From the NCBI GenBank assembly GCA_937773605.1, contig CALJVP010000002.1:1-64000 (forward strand): DNA of 64,000 bases, read 5' to 3'. The position numbers were made by a program, and so were the translations under genes. The notes beneath the pieces were generated by a model. It saw only the letters and a list, made by a program, of their open reading frames with translations. It was not told where the DNA came from and did no database searches. The stretch comes from an uncultured SAR86 cluster bacterium. GTDB taxonomy: Bacteria > Pseudomonadota > Gammaproteobacteria > Magnimaribacterales > Magnimaribacteraceae. Positions within the stretch are counted from its first letter, which is position 1; each line of letters begins with the position of its first letter. Positions 18,489-27,301 of the stretch are shown piece after piece.

Positions 18489-18911
18489 ATGTCAAAATCT
18501 AAAAAAATAAAGCATTACCTTGCGGGTCAAAGATATTGGGAAGTTTTTGTTGTTCCTCATGATGAAACTGTTGGTCATGCTTGTGAAATAATGGAAAAAA
18601 ATCGAATTGGCGCTCTGATAGTTGTCGATAACAAGACTGATATTGAACACAGTCATGTCATAGGAATAATCACTGAGAGAGACATTGTTAAAACAATTGC
18701 TCACCACATGCATGAAATTGAAGATAAGAAAGTAGAAGAGATTATGTCCAATAAACTTATAAGCACTACTCCAGAAACTACAACTGATGATGCGATTAAA
18801 TTAATGGTGGAAAATCAAATAAGACATCTTGCGGTTATGGATGACGAAAGATTAGTCGGTGTAATATCAATGAGAGATATTTTTTATTCCGTAAACTATC
18901 TCAGTAATTAG
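18489..18911 (+). CDS. CBS-pair domain protein
   Basis: 140 residues made of two CBS motifs: VPHDETVGHACEIMEKNRIGALIVVD ending GIITERDIV, and STTPETTTDDAIKLMVENQIRHLAVMD ending GVISMRDIF. Stand-alone CBS pairs bind adenosine nucleotides and act as energy or redox sensors that regulate partner enzymes. No partner is fused here. The metallo-hydrolase gene follows after 19 bases on the same strand. Confidence 0.87.
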   Translation: MSKSKKIKHYLAGQRYWEVFVVPHDETVGHACEIMEKNRIGALIVVDNKTDIEHSHVIGIITERDIVKTIAHHMHEIEDKKVEEIMSNKLISTTPETTTDDAIKLMVENQIRHLAVMDDERLVGVISMRDIFYSVNYLSN

Positions 18912-18930
18912 AAATTTAAAGACAAAACCC

Positions 18931-19866
18931 TTGAGCCATAGTCACTTTCTTGCTCCTTTGATCAAATTACTAAGAAATACTGCATTAATAGCATTCTTAA
19001 TTATTTCTATAGACCTCTCAGCGGAAACAAAAGTTGTGGTGCTGGGTTCTGGAACTCCCAATCCCGATCCAAACAGAGGCGGTTCTGCTTATGCTGTTTT
19101 AGTTAATGATCAAGCCTATTTGGTTGATTTTGGTCCAGGTATAGTAAGAAGTGCCTCTTCTTTATCACCAACTTGGGGAGGAGAATTTGAGGAACTAGAA
19201 GTAGAAAACTTGGAGTATGCTTTTTTAACTCACATACATTCAGATCACTCTGCTGGTCTAAGTGACCTAATATTGACTCCTTGGGTCCTAGGAAGGGAAA
19301 GGCCCCTTAAGCTATTTGGACCGCCTCAATTAGCTAAAATGGCTAAAAACATTCAGATTGCTTATGAAGACGACATTAATTATAGAATTAATGGCTCTCA
19401 GCCTTCCAATCCAGAAGGTTATAAAACTGTGTTTAAGGCAAATAAAGAAGGTATTATTTTTAAAGATTCAAACGTGACGGTCCGAGCTTTTCGAGTTAAC
19501 CACGGTGAGTTAATTGATTCCTATGGGTACAGTTTCATTACTGATGACAAAAAAGTCGTTTTTTCTGGTGATACCGCCATCAGTGATGTATTAATTGAAG
19601 AAGCAAAAGGCGCTGATATTCTAGTCCACGAAGTTTTTTCAGAAGAAGGTTTTCAGAGAAAAACTGAAGATTGGAAAACTTACCACAAGGCGCATCACAC
19701 TTCTTCGTTGGAAGTTGGTTTGATTGCCAATATGGTGAAACCTAAGAAATTAGTCCTCTCACATATACTCTTTTGGGGGGCTTCTAAAGAATCAATTCTA
19801 GAAGATGTAAAGCTGAACTTTAAAGGAGAAACGATTCTTGCAGAGGATCGGATGGTGATTAACTAA
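18931..19866 (+). CDS. Metallo-beta-lactamase-fold hydrolase, RNase Z/arylsulfatase-like, exported
   Basis: 311 residues with a signal-like N-terminus (LRNTALIAFLIISIDLSA), then VVVLGSGTPNPDPNRGG and the metal motif THIHSDHSAGL (HxHxDH). VFSGDTAISD supplies the bridging Asp and LSHILFW a late His. The pattern is that of the RNase Z/AtsA-like branch of the superfamily, but the export signal argues for a periplasmic small-molecule esterase or sulfatase rather than tRNA processing. The start is TTG at 18931; no in-frame ATG lies before the metal site, so a non-ATG start is needed. Confidence 0.82.
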   Translation: MSHSHFLAPLIKLLRNTALIAFLIISIDLSAETKVVVLGSGTPNPDPNRGGSAYAVLVNDQAYLVDFGPGIVRSASSLSPTWGGEFEELEVENLEYAFLTHIHSDHSAGLSDLILTPWVLGRERPLKLFGPPQLAKMAKNIQIAYEDDINYRINGSQPSNPEGYKTVFKANKEGIIFKDSNVTVRAFRVNHGELIDSYGYSFITDDKKVVFSGDTAISDVLIEEAKGADILVHEVFSEEGFQRKTEDWKTYHKAHHTSSLEVGLIANMVKPKKLVLSHILFWGASKESILEDVKLNFKGETILAEDRMVIN

Positions 19867-19938
19867 TAAAAAGAAATGGGAGCAACTTTGCAGCGAACTC
19901 CCTTAGATCCTTTAGAGACAAATAACCTTTCTGAACAG

Positions 19939-20853
19939 TTACTGAGTTTTCTCTTGTATTAATTTAAATACTTTCATTGATTGATCTCCGCCCTGGTAAC
20001 AAAGCTCTGCATCTGTCATGTCAGAAATCTGATCCCAATTAGCTTCAATATTCTCAGCTGTCATGTCTTCTCCGGTTCCCAGATAGACACCTTTAGTTTC
20101 ATGCACCATAACTCTGGTAAAGACGCCAGCACCTGCAGCTATAATGACGCCTGTCGGGGCATCTTCAGAAACCATGTACGTTACTGCTGGAGTTACAAAC
20201 TCGGGTTTAATCTGCTCTATGACCTCACCAGGCATTAAACTTTCGGTCATTCTTGTTCCTGCCAAAGGCGCTAAAGAATTGCATTTAATATTGTATTTTG
20301 CACCTTCAAGTTTAAGCGTATTCATCAACCCAACTACGCCCATTTTTGCAGCACCGTAATTTGTTTGACCAAAATTCCCGTATAGGCCACTGGAAGATGA
20401 CGTCATAACAATCCTGCCGTAGTTTTGCTCTTTCATAATTTCCCAAACTGCTTTAGTGCAATTCACACTTCCCATCAAGTGAACTTCTAAGACCATTCTG
20501 AAATCTTCATCTTCAACTTTAGTGAAACTCTTATCACGTAAAATGCCGGCATTGTTAATGAGAATATCTATTCGGCCGTACTTATCCATCACTTCTTTAA
20601 CCATCTCAGCTACCTGGTCTCTATCAGTGACACTAGCGCCATTAGCCATTGCTTGGCCGCCTGCTGCTTTAATTTCTTCCACAACGGTTTCAGCTGCAGA
20701 TAATGAACCGTCACTTGATCCATCAACATTACCGCCAAGATCATTAACAACTACTTTAGCCCCTCTTCTGGCTAAATCTAAAGCGTGACACCTTCCAAGC
20801 CCTCCTCCTGCTCCAGTAACAATAGCAACTCGATCCTCAAAATTTATAGACAT
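19939..20853 (-). CDS. Short-chain dehydrogenase, (3R)-hydroxyacyl-CoA dehydrogenase-like
   Basis: 304 residues with the SDR NAD(P) motif TGAGGGLGRCHALDLARRG near the N-terminus, NNAG in LINNAGILRD, the catalytic Ser in VMTSSSSGLYG, and YGAAK carrying Tyr and Lys. The insert (VVNDLGGNVDG) and length match the dehydrogenase part of peroxisomal multifunctional enzyme type 2, so the likely substrate is a 3-hydroxyacyl-CoA in fatty-acid or steroid side-chain oxidation. The thiolase-like gene nearby supports this. Confidence 0.86.
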   Translation of the reverse strand: MSINFEDRVAIVTGAGGGLGRCHALDLARRGAKVVVNDLGGNVDGSSDGSLSAAETVVEEIKAAGGQAMANGASVTDRDQVAEMVKEVMDKYGRIDILINNAGILRDKSFTKVEDEDFRMVLEVHLMGSVNCTKAVWEIMKEQNYGRIVMTSSSSGLYGNFGQTNYGAAKMGVVGLMNTLKLEGAKYNIKCNSLAPLAGTRMTESLMPGEVIEQIKPEFVTPAVTYMVSEDAPTGVIIAAGAGVFTRVMVHETKGVYLGTGEDMTAENIEANWDQISDMTDAELCYQGGDQSMKVFKLIQEKTQ

Positions 20854-20894
20854 ACGATCTCCTTCGATTTTTAAAGTGGTGATTTTACAGCAAC

Positions 20895-22040
20895 CTAGTT
20901 TCTTTGTGAAAAGGCTTTTTGTATTCTTGCAATAGAATCTTCAAGTACAGACCTAGGACAGCCAAAGTTCAGTCTGACGTAATCCTTATTTCCAAACCAT
21001 TCTCCGTCATGAACGCCAACCTTTGCTTGTTGAATCATAAACTCAGAGGGAGATAAAAGTTTCGCTTCTCTGCAATCAATCCAAGCCAAATAACTAGCCT
21101 CTGGACCTGTCAAAGACAAACCTTCGACTTCATTTATTCCTTCTATTAGGATTTGCTTATTTTTTTTAAGGTATTCAATTAGCGCTTTATGCCATTCTCC
21201 TCCGTTTAAATACGCTGCTTCAGTAGCCACAAAAGACAAAGAACTTATATGGGCAACAATACCTCTCATGCATCTTCTAAAATGCGCCCTTAGTTCAGGA
21301 TTAGGAACTACAGCAGCTGCAATTGGCAGACCTGCAAGGTTAAAAGTTTTACAGGGGCCAAGTAAAGTTACAGAGTTTTCTCTGGCGTAATCATTAATTG
21401 TTGCCGTATGAATGTGCTTTACTTTTTCATCTAATAATAAATCACAGTGTATTTCATCGGAACATATCCCAACGCCATGTTTTGCACAGACATTAACTAA
21501 TCGTTCTATTTCCTCATGAGAAAATACGGTTCCACCCGGATTATGTGGATTACAAAAATAGAACATTTTAATATCAGAAGACATCAAAGCCTCAATTGAA
21601 TCAAAATCTAATTCAATTCGACCACCCACATCTTTCATGACCGTTTTAACCATGCCCCTTTCCATATTACTTGGCGCAAAAGTAAAAGGTCTATAAATAG
21701 GAGACGGGGTCATGACCATATCACCAGGATTTAAGAAGGTACGAGCAGAGACATTCAGTCCAACAACGGCACCAGGAATCCAAGTTACCCACTCAGGGTC
21801 TATGTCCCATCCAGTGACCTCTAACCTATCTCTTAAAATTTCTGCGAGATGCGAAGGCCTGTCGGTGTAACCAAAAACTCCTTGATCTATTCTTTCATGA
21901 AGAGGATTTAGTATTTCTGGTGGACAAGAGAAGTCCATGTCTGCGACCCACATAGGTATAATTTCTGGGTCATCAAACTTTAACCATTTAGTACTGTGAG
22001 TTTGCTTGCGCTCTATTATTTCATCAAAGTTGTAGCTCAT
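20895..22040 (-). CDS. patB: PatB/MalY-type C-S lyase (cystathionine beta-lyase-like, PLP)
   Basis: 381 residues of fold-type I aminotransferase. IPMWVADMDFSCPPEI and VFGYTDRP at the N-terminus are signatures of the PatB/MalY subfamily. The internal-aldimine Lys is in GPCKTFNLAGLPIA; FYFCNPHNPGG and SDEIHCDL supply PLP-binding Asn and Asp, and YVRLNFGCPRSVLE the carboxylate-binding Arg. Family members cleave C-S bonds in cystathionine, cysteine or S-conjugates, giving a thiol, pyruvate and ammonia. It lies 41 bases upstream of the SDR gene on the same strand and is divergent from the thiolase-like gene. Confidence 0.87.
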   Translation of the reverse strand: MSYNFDEIIERKQTHSTKWLKFDDPEIIPMWVADMDFSCPPEILNPLHERIDQGVFGYTDRPSHLAEILRDRLEVTGWDIDPEWVTWIPGAVVGLNVSARTFLNPGDMVMTPSPIYRPFTFAPSNMERGMVKTVMKDVGGRIELDFDSIEALMSSDIKMFYFCNPHNPGGTVFSHEEIERLVNVCAKHGVGICSDEIHCDLLLDEKVKHIHTATINDYARENSVTLLGPCKTFNLAGLPIAAAVVPNPELRAHFRRCMRGIVAHISSLSFVATEAAYLNGGEWHKALIEYLKKNKQILIEGINEVEGLSLTGPEASYLAWIDCREAKLLSPSEFMIQQAKVGVHDGEWFGNKDYVRLNFGCPRSVLEDSIARIQKAFSQRN

Positions 22041-22127
22041 TTTCTTTTATTCTTTGCGGGTCAACTATTGCCCCTAAAGATAGCAATCGTTAGACTTCCC
22101 GCCTATTAAAAATTAATACAACTCATT

Positions 22128-23684
22128 ATGACAGAAGTTTCCTATTCTAATGTAAATGACAATACACCCGTCCTTGTTGGCTGTGCTCAACATCTTGATA
22201 AAAATGGGGTGGACGGATTAAATTTTTTAGAAATCTTAGAGATTGCGGGAAAAAAAGCCATTGCTGATTGCGAAGCTAAAAAGCCTTTAAATGAAGAATT
22301 AGATAATGTTACGGTCATCCGTTTTGTTGCGGACACGCCAAATAGAGATTCAGCAACAACCAGCATGTGGGGATACCCCAACATGCCAAAGAGTTTGGCC
22401 AATAGTCTGGGATCTAAAGCGAGTAGCTTAATGTACACAACCACCGGCGGTAACTCTCCGCAACTAGCTTTGAATGAAGTGGCGAAGAGAATTCAGTCTG
22501 GAGATATTGATTGTTCATTAATTGCTGGTGGAGAAGCTCTAGATACATTTGTAAAAAGGATTAAATTAGGAATAGACACTGATTGGTCAGACAATCCTGG
22601 AGGTGAACCAGAAATAATAGGAAGTGCTAAAGATGGAGCCAATAACCATGAGAAGCTTCATGGTCTTTTTGATCCTTCCAGTGTCTATCCTCTTTTTGCT
22701 AATGCATTAAGAGCAAAAGATGGAACCTCACCTGCTAAACACATGCATGAAGTTGGTGAATTATTTTCTCAATTCTCTAGAGTTGCCTCAGAAAACGAAC
22801 ATGCTTGGTTTCCAATACACAGGACAGCCGAAGAAATATCCGAAGTGAAACCAGAAAATAGGATTATTGGTTTCCCCTACACTAAATACATGAATTCCAT
22901 TATGAGAGTCAATCAGTCCAGTGCTCTGGTAGTGGTATCTGCTAAAAAAGCTAGAGAAATGGAGATACCGGAATCAAAATGGGTGTTTATGCACGCTGGA
23001 GCTTGCCTAAACGAAATATTCCATTTGTCCGATAGAGTGAATTACCATTCTTCTCCGGCAATCAAATCTTGTACGGATGCTATTTTCAACTTATCTGGCA
23101 CAACTCAAGAAGAAATGGATTTTTTAGACATATACTCTTGTTTTCCTTCTGCAGTTCAAATTGCTATCAACGAATTAGGAATCCAGGCCGACGACCCCAG
23201 GGATCTAACATTGACAGGGGGGCTGCCGTACTTCGGAGGTCCTGGGAATGCTTATGTCCTAAGCTCCATGGCTTCGATGGTAAAAAAATTAAGGGAAAAT
23301 CCTGGTAAATTTGGTTTAGTCACCGCTAACGGCTGGTATCTAACAAAACATGGTGCAGGGATATTTTCTACTAAACCATTTGAAGGAGAATGGGATCAAG
23401 TCGTCGATACAAGTAAAATGCAAGAAGAAATAAATAATATGGATAGACCGGCTTTTACAGAAACTCCAGAAGGCGAGGCTGTTGTGGAAACCTACACTGT
23501 TGTTCATTCAAGGGAAGGACCTAGTAAGGCAATAGTAATTGGACGATTAGATGATGGAACTCGCTTCATTTCTAATACAGAAAAGGATGAGATTACCTTG
23601 AATAAGATGATGCAAGAAGAGATGCTGGGCGCAAAAGGCTCTGTTTCTTTTAACGGTAAGAAGAATATATTTAAACCCAATTAA
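22128..23684 (+). CDS. Thiolase-like protein (TLP1-type acetyl-CoA acetyltransferase family)
   Basis: 518 residues: a thiolase fold (about 1-420) plus a C-terminal add-on (about 430-515, EAVVETYTVVHSREGPSKAIVIG) like the additional domain of mycobacterial TLP1 proteins. The position where thiolases carry the nucleophilic Cys reads YTTTGGNSPQLALN, without Cys. The usual C-terminal C-x-G motif is replaced by VTANGWYLTKHGAG. DIYSCFPSAVQ aligns with the HDCF-type motif. It therefore probably binds CoA thioesters but may not do standard thiolysis. Malate dehydrogenase follows after 12 bases. Confidence 0.8.
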   Translation: MTEVSYSNVNDNTPVLVGCAQHLDKNGVDGLNFLEILEIAGKKAIADCEAKKPLNEELDNVTVIRFVADTPNRDSATTSMWGYPNMPKSLANSLGSKASSLMYTTTGGNSPQLALNEVAKRIQSGDIDCSLIAGGEALDTFVKRIKLGIDTDWSDNPGGEPEIIGSAKDGANNHEKLHGLFDPSSVYPLFANALRAKDGTSPAKHMHEVGELFSQFSRVASENEHAWFPIHRTAEEISEVKPENRIIGFPYTKYMNSIMRVNQSSALVVVSAKKAREMEIPESKWVFMHAGACLNEIFHLSDRVNYHSSPAIKSCTDAIFNLSGTTQEEMDFLDIYSCFPSAVQIAINELGIQADDPRDLTLTGGLPYFGGPGNAYVLSSMASMVKKLRENPGKFGLVTANGWYLTKHGAGIFSTKPFEGEWDQVVDTSKMQEEINNMDRPAFTETPEGEAVVETYTVVHSREGPSKAIVIGRLDDGTRFISNTEKDEITLNKMMQEEMLGAKGSVSFNGKKNIFKPN

Positions 23685-23696
23685 ACGGAGAAAAAA

Positions 23697-24695
23697 ATGA
23701 AAGAAATTAACGTAGCAGTAACAGGCGGAGCGGGACAGATAGCTTATTCTCTTCTGCCCAGATTAATCAGTGGAGAAACTTTTGGAGAAGATACAAAAGT
23801 GAATCTTCGTTTGGTGGAGATCCCTCAAGTAGTGGATAAGCTTGAAGGCACCATAATGGAATTAATAGACTGCGGTTTTAGGCAAACAGGTGAGCTAACC
23901 GCAACTTCAGATATAAAAGAAGGCGTCAAAGACGCGGATTGGATATTGTTGGTGGGCAGCATACCAAGAGGCATAGTTGTAGATGGTAAGAAAATTGAAG
24001 AAAGAAGCGATTTACTTAAGATTAACGGAGGTATATTCACAGCACAAGGTTCTGCAATTGGTGAATTTGCAAAATCAAATGCAAAGATATTGGTTGTTGG
24101 TAACCCAGCAAACACAAATGCTCTTATCGGGAAAAATCAAGCCAATAATCCTGGTCAGCAATGGTTTGCAATGACAGCACTTGATGCAAATAGAGCTAAA
24201 GCTCAGCTAGCTAAAAAAGCCGGAGTTGAAATCTCGGCAGTAACTAACATGGCTATATGGGGAAACCACAGCCCAACAATGTACCCTGATCCTAACAATG
24301 CTCTGATTAACGGTGTGAGTGCAGCAGAAGTCATTAATGATAAAGACTGGATAGAGAATGATTACCTTCCTCTCGTGCAACAAAGAGGCAAGGCAGTTAT
24401 TGATGCCAGAGGAGCTTCTTCGGCAGCTTCAGCAGCAAATGCTGCAATCGACACAGTCAAGGCAGTAGAAAGTCCAACTGCTGAAGGTGACTGCTTTAGT
24501 GCCGCCATAGCTAGTGATGGTAGTTACGGAGTGCCTGAGGGTCTAATCTTTGGCTATCCTCTTAAGACAAACTCTGATAGTTCTATAGAAATAATCCAAG
24601 GCATTGAAATAAATAATTTTGCGCAAGAAAAAATTGATGTGACAACTAAAGAGCTGCTTGAAGAAAAAGAAGCAGTCAAAGATTTACTGAGCTAA
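23697..24695 (+). CDS. mdh: Malate dehydrogenase with an enlarged active-site loop
   Basis: 332 residues. The NAD motif TGGAGQIAYSLLPRL, GNPANTNALIGK, catalytic His in WGNHSPTMY, and GASSAASAANAAID identify the cytosolic-type malate dehydrogenase group (oxaloacetate/malate, NADH; TCA cycle). The substrate loop, normally PRGPGMERADLL, reads PRGIVVDGKKIEERSDLL here: six extra residues between the two substrate arginines. Which homologues share this I cannot check. It converges on lysS with only one base between the stops. Confidence 0.88.
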   Translation: MKEINVAVTGGAGQIAYSLLPRLISGETFGEDTKVNLRLVEIPQVVDKLEGTIMELIDCGFRQTGELTATSDIKEGVKDADWILLVGSIPRGIVVDGKKIEERSDLLKINGGIFTAQGSAIGEFAKSNAKILVVGNPANTNALIGKNQANNPGQQWFAMTALDANRAKAQLAKKAGVEISAVTNMAIWGNHSPTMYPDPNNALINGVSAAEVINDKDWIENDYLPLVQQRGKAVIDARGASSAASAANAAIDTVKAVESPTAEGDCFSAAIASDGSYGVPEGLIFGYPLKTNSDSSIEIIQGIEINNFAQEKIDVTTKELLEEKEAVKDLLS

Positions 24696-24696
24696 C

Positions 24697-26184
24697 TCAG
24701 TCTTTAGATTTTAACTGCGGGAACAAAAGAACATCTCGGATAGATGGAGCTCCTGTGAGCAACATAACCAGCCTGTCTATCCCTATCCCAACGCCAGCGC
24801 ATGGCGGTAAACCATATTCTAAAGCCTCTACATAATCAGCATCATATTCCATGGCCTCTTCATCACCAGATGCTTTTTGTTCAACTTGAGCTTTAAATCT
24901 ATCAGCCTGATCCTCAGGGTCATTTAATTCTGAGAAGCCATTGGCTATCTCTTTTCCGCCAATAAATAATTCAAAACGATCTACAAAATCTGGGTCATCA
25001 TCAGAAATCCTAGAAAGTGGTGATATCTCTTTGGGGTAACCTGTTATGAAAGTCGGTTGATCAAGGCTTTCTTCAACCTCTGCTTCAAAGAGTTCAAAAA
25101 GTAATCTCCCCTCAGAAAGGTCTTTGTAATCTTCTAAATGTGATTTTTTTGCTAAAGATTCGAGGACTTCTCTCTTCCTTAAGTCTTCTTCTTTCACAGA
25201 CAGTTTCTCTGCAACAGCACCAATAAGAGTTAACCTTTTAAATGGCTTACTGAAATCGTACTTATGGTCATTTGTCTCTACAACTGAGCTGCCAAGAACT
25301 CTTTCAGTGACCGATTTAAAAAGTGATTCTATAAAAATCATCTGATCCTCAAAATCGGCATAAGCCGTATAGTATTCAAGCATAGTAAATTCAGGATTAT
25401 GCTTAGTGGAAAGCCCTTCATTCCTAAAATTTCTATTTATCTCAAAAACTTTTTCTAAGCCTCCAACAACCAATCTCTTTAAATACAGCTCAGGAGCAAT
25501 CCTGAGGTAGAGATCCATATCTAAGGCATTGTGATGAGTTGTGAAAGGTTTAGCTGCCGCCCCTCCAAGCACTGAATGCATCATAGGAGTTTCTACTTCC
25601 AAATAATCTTGTTCTCCAAAAAAAGAACGAATCTCACCAATAATTTGACTCCTTAGCTTGAACACCTTCAAACTGTCTTCGTTTGTTAGCAAATCAAGAT
25701 AGCGCTTTCTGTATCTTTGTTCTGTATCCACGAGTCCTGCATGTTTTTCTGGCAATGGGCGTAAAGACTTTGTGAGCAACCTAACTGAATCGGCGTGTAT
25801 GGTTAATTCACCAGTCTTAGTCTTGAAAAGCTTGCCTGAAATACCTGCTATATCTCCTAAGTCCCAAGTTTTAAAATTTTCATATTGACCTTCAGGTAAA
25901 TCATTGGATCTGAGATAAGCTTGAATCTGACCATCCATGTCTTGAAGGGTTATAAAGCTCGCTTTGCCCATAATTCTTTGCAGCATAATCCTGCCTGCTA
26001 CAGAAACATGTTTGGGGTTTGCTTCAAATGTTTCGTTGTCAAACTCGCCGTATTGAGCATGAAGAGCTTCGGACAAAGAATCCCTTCGGAAATCATTAGG
26101 GTATGCATTTCCTTCTGATCTAAGCTCTGCAAGCTTAGTCTTTCTTTGCAATATTAAATCGTTTTCTGTTATTTTTTCTGACAT
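24697..26184 (-). CDS. lysS: Lysine-tRNA ligase, class II
   Basis: 495 residues. An N-terminal OB anticodon-binding domain (about 55-160, VSVAGRIMLQRIMGKASFITLQD) is followed by the class II core: motif 1 around FFGEQDYLEVETPMM, motif 2 FRNEGLSTKHNPEFTMLEYY, and motif 3 GVGIGIDRLVMLLTG. The length is standard for bacterial LysS. It charges tRNA-Lys in the cytoplasm. The prfB-lysS order is the same as in E. coli, with 15 bases between the genes. Confidence 0.95.
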   Translation of the reverse strand: MSEKITENDLILQRKTKLAELRSEGNAYPNDFRRDSLSEALHAQYGEFDNETFEANPKHVSVAGRIMLQRIMGKASFITLQDMDGQIQAYLRSNDLPEGQYENFKTWDLGDIAGISGKLFKTKTGELTIHADSVRLLTKSLRPLPEKHAGLVDTEQRYRKRYLDLLTNEDSLKVFKLRSQIIGEIRSFFGEQDYLEVETPMMHSVLGGAAAKPFTTHHNALDMDLYLRIAPELYLKRLVVGGLEKVFEINRNFRNEGLSTKHNPEFTMLEYYTAYADFEDQMIFIESLFKSVTERVLGSSVVETNDHKYDFSKPFKRLTLIGAVAEKLSVKEEDLRKREVLESLAKKSHLEDYKDLSEGRLLFELFEAEVEESLDQPTFITGYPKEISPLSRISDDDPDFVDRFELFIGGKEIANGFSELNDPEDQADRFKAQVEQKASGDEEAMEYDADYVEALEYGLPPCAGVGIGIDRLVMLLTGAPSIRDVLLFPQLKSKD

Positions 26185-26199
26185 GAGTTGCTATTTTAA

Positions 26200-27298
26200 C
26201 TAAACATTTGCTTTTAAGCTCGCTTCAATGAATTCATCTATGTTTCCATCTAAGACGGCCGTGCAATTTGATGTCTCTATACCTGTTCTTAAATCTTTTA
26301 TCCTTGAAGAATCTAAGACATATGATCTTATCTGACTTCCCCAACCAATATCAGCTTTTGAATCTTCTAAGCTTTGTTTTTCTTGGTTAAGTTTTTGTAT
26401 TTCAATTTCATGCAATTTAGCTCTTAACTGCTTCATGGCCTTATCTCTATTCTTATGTTGCGATCGATCCGATTGACACTGGACTACAACTCCCGTGGGT
26501 TCATGAGTAATCCGAATAGCCGAGTCCGTTTTATTAACGTGCTGACCACCTGCTCCGCTGGCCCTGTAAGTGTCTACTCTTAAGTCAGAAGGATTTATTT
26601 CTATTTCTACCGTTTCATCAATCTCAGAGGAAACAAAAATAGATGCGAAAGAAGTGTGTCTTCTGCTGCCTGAGTCAAAAGGAGACTTTCTGACCAACCT
26701 GTGCACGCCCGTCTCTGTTCTTAACCAACCGTAAGCATATTCTCCTTCGTATCGAATGGTTGCGCTTTTTATGCCTGCCACTTCTCCGTGAGAGACCTCA
26801 ACCAGTTCTGTTTGGAAACCTTTAGACTCACCCCATTTAAGATACATTCGCATTAGCATTTCAGCCCAATCTTGAGCTTCAGTGCCTCCTGAACCTGATT
26901 GGATTTCTAAATAAGCATTATTAGGATCCATTTTATTAGAAAACATTCTTCTAAACTCTAGTTGATAGAGGGAATTCTCGTTATTCGCTACGTCAATCGA
27001 AATTTCTTCCATGGAGTCATTGTCCTGCTCTTCAATGGCCATTTCTATCAGCTCAGAAGCATCTTGAATAGACAAACTTAAGTCATCAAAGATAGTTAAA
27101 GATTTTTCAATACCAACACGCTCTTTATTTAATTCTTGAGCTTTCTTTGGGTCATCCCAGACGTTTGGGTCGCTCAGTAATTGAACCAGAGATTCTATGC
27201 GTATTTTCTTTTGATCAACGTCAAAGGTACCCCCTAAGATCTTTAATCCGATCCTGATGATCTTTTAACGTTTCCTTTAAAGTTGTTACTTCTATCAT
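26200..27298 (-). CDS. prfB: Peptide chain release factor 2, with programmed +1 frameshift
   Basis: The track shows only the downstream part (from 27075). The gene starts at the ATG at 27298, reads 25 codons ([20 protein letters not shown], then LRGYL) to an in-frame TGA, then shifts +1 into [14 protein letters not shown] and on to the main ORF. The 1099-base span minus the skipped base gives 365 residues, the same as E. coli RF2. It has the SPF codon-recognition motif (KSPFDSG) and GGQ ([18 protein letters not shown]). RF2 reads UGA and UAA stops, so low RF2 favours the shift and autoregulates. lysS follows. Confidence 0.95.
27220..27235 (-). promoter_or_regulatory. Programmed +1 frameshift site of prfB
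   Basis: On the minus strand AGGGGGTACCTTTGAC is the classical RF2 recoding element: a Shine-Dalgarno-like AGGGGG, a three-base spacer, the slippery CTT codon, then UGA followed by C. Ribosomes stalled at UGA slip from CUU to UUU and continue in the +1 frame. It differs from the E. coli site only in TAC for TAT. Confidence 0.95.
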
Positions 27299-27301
27299 TC
27301 T

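Noticed and set aside
19867-19938. Possible hairpin GGGAG ... CTCCC between the metallo-hydrolase and SDR genes
   Set aside because: The stem is only five base pairs with a 15-base loop and no T-run, too weak to call a terminator.
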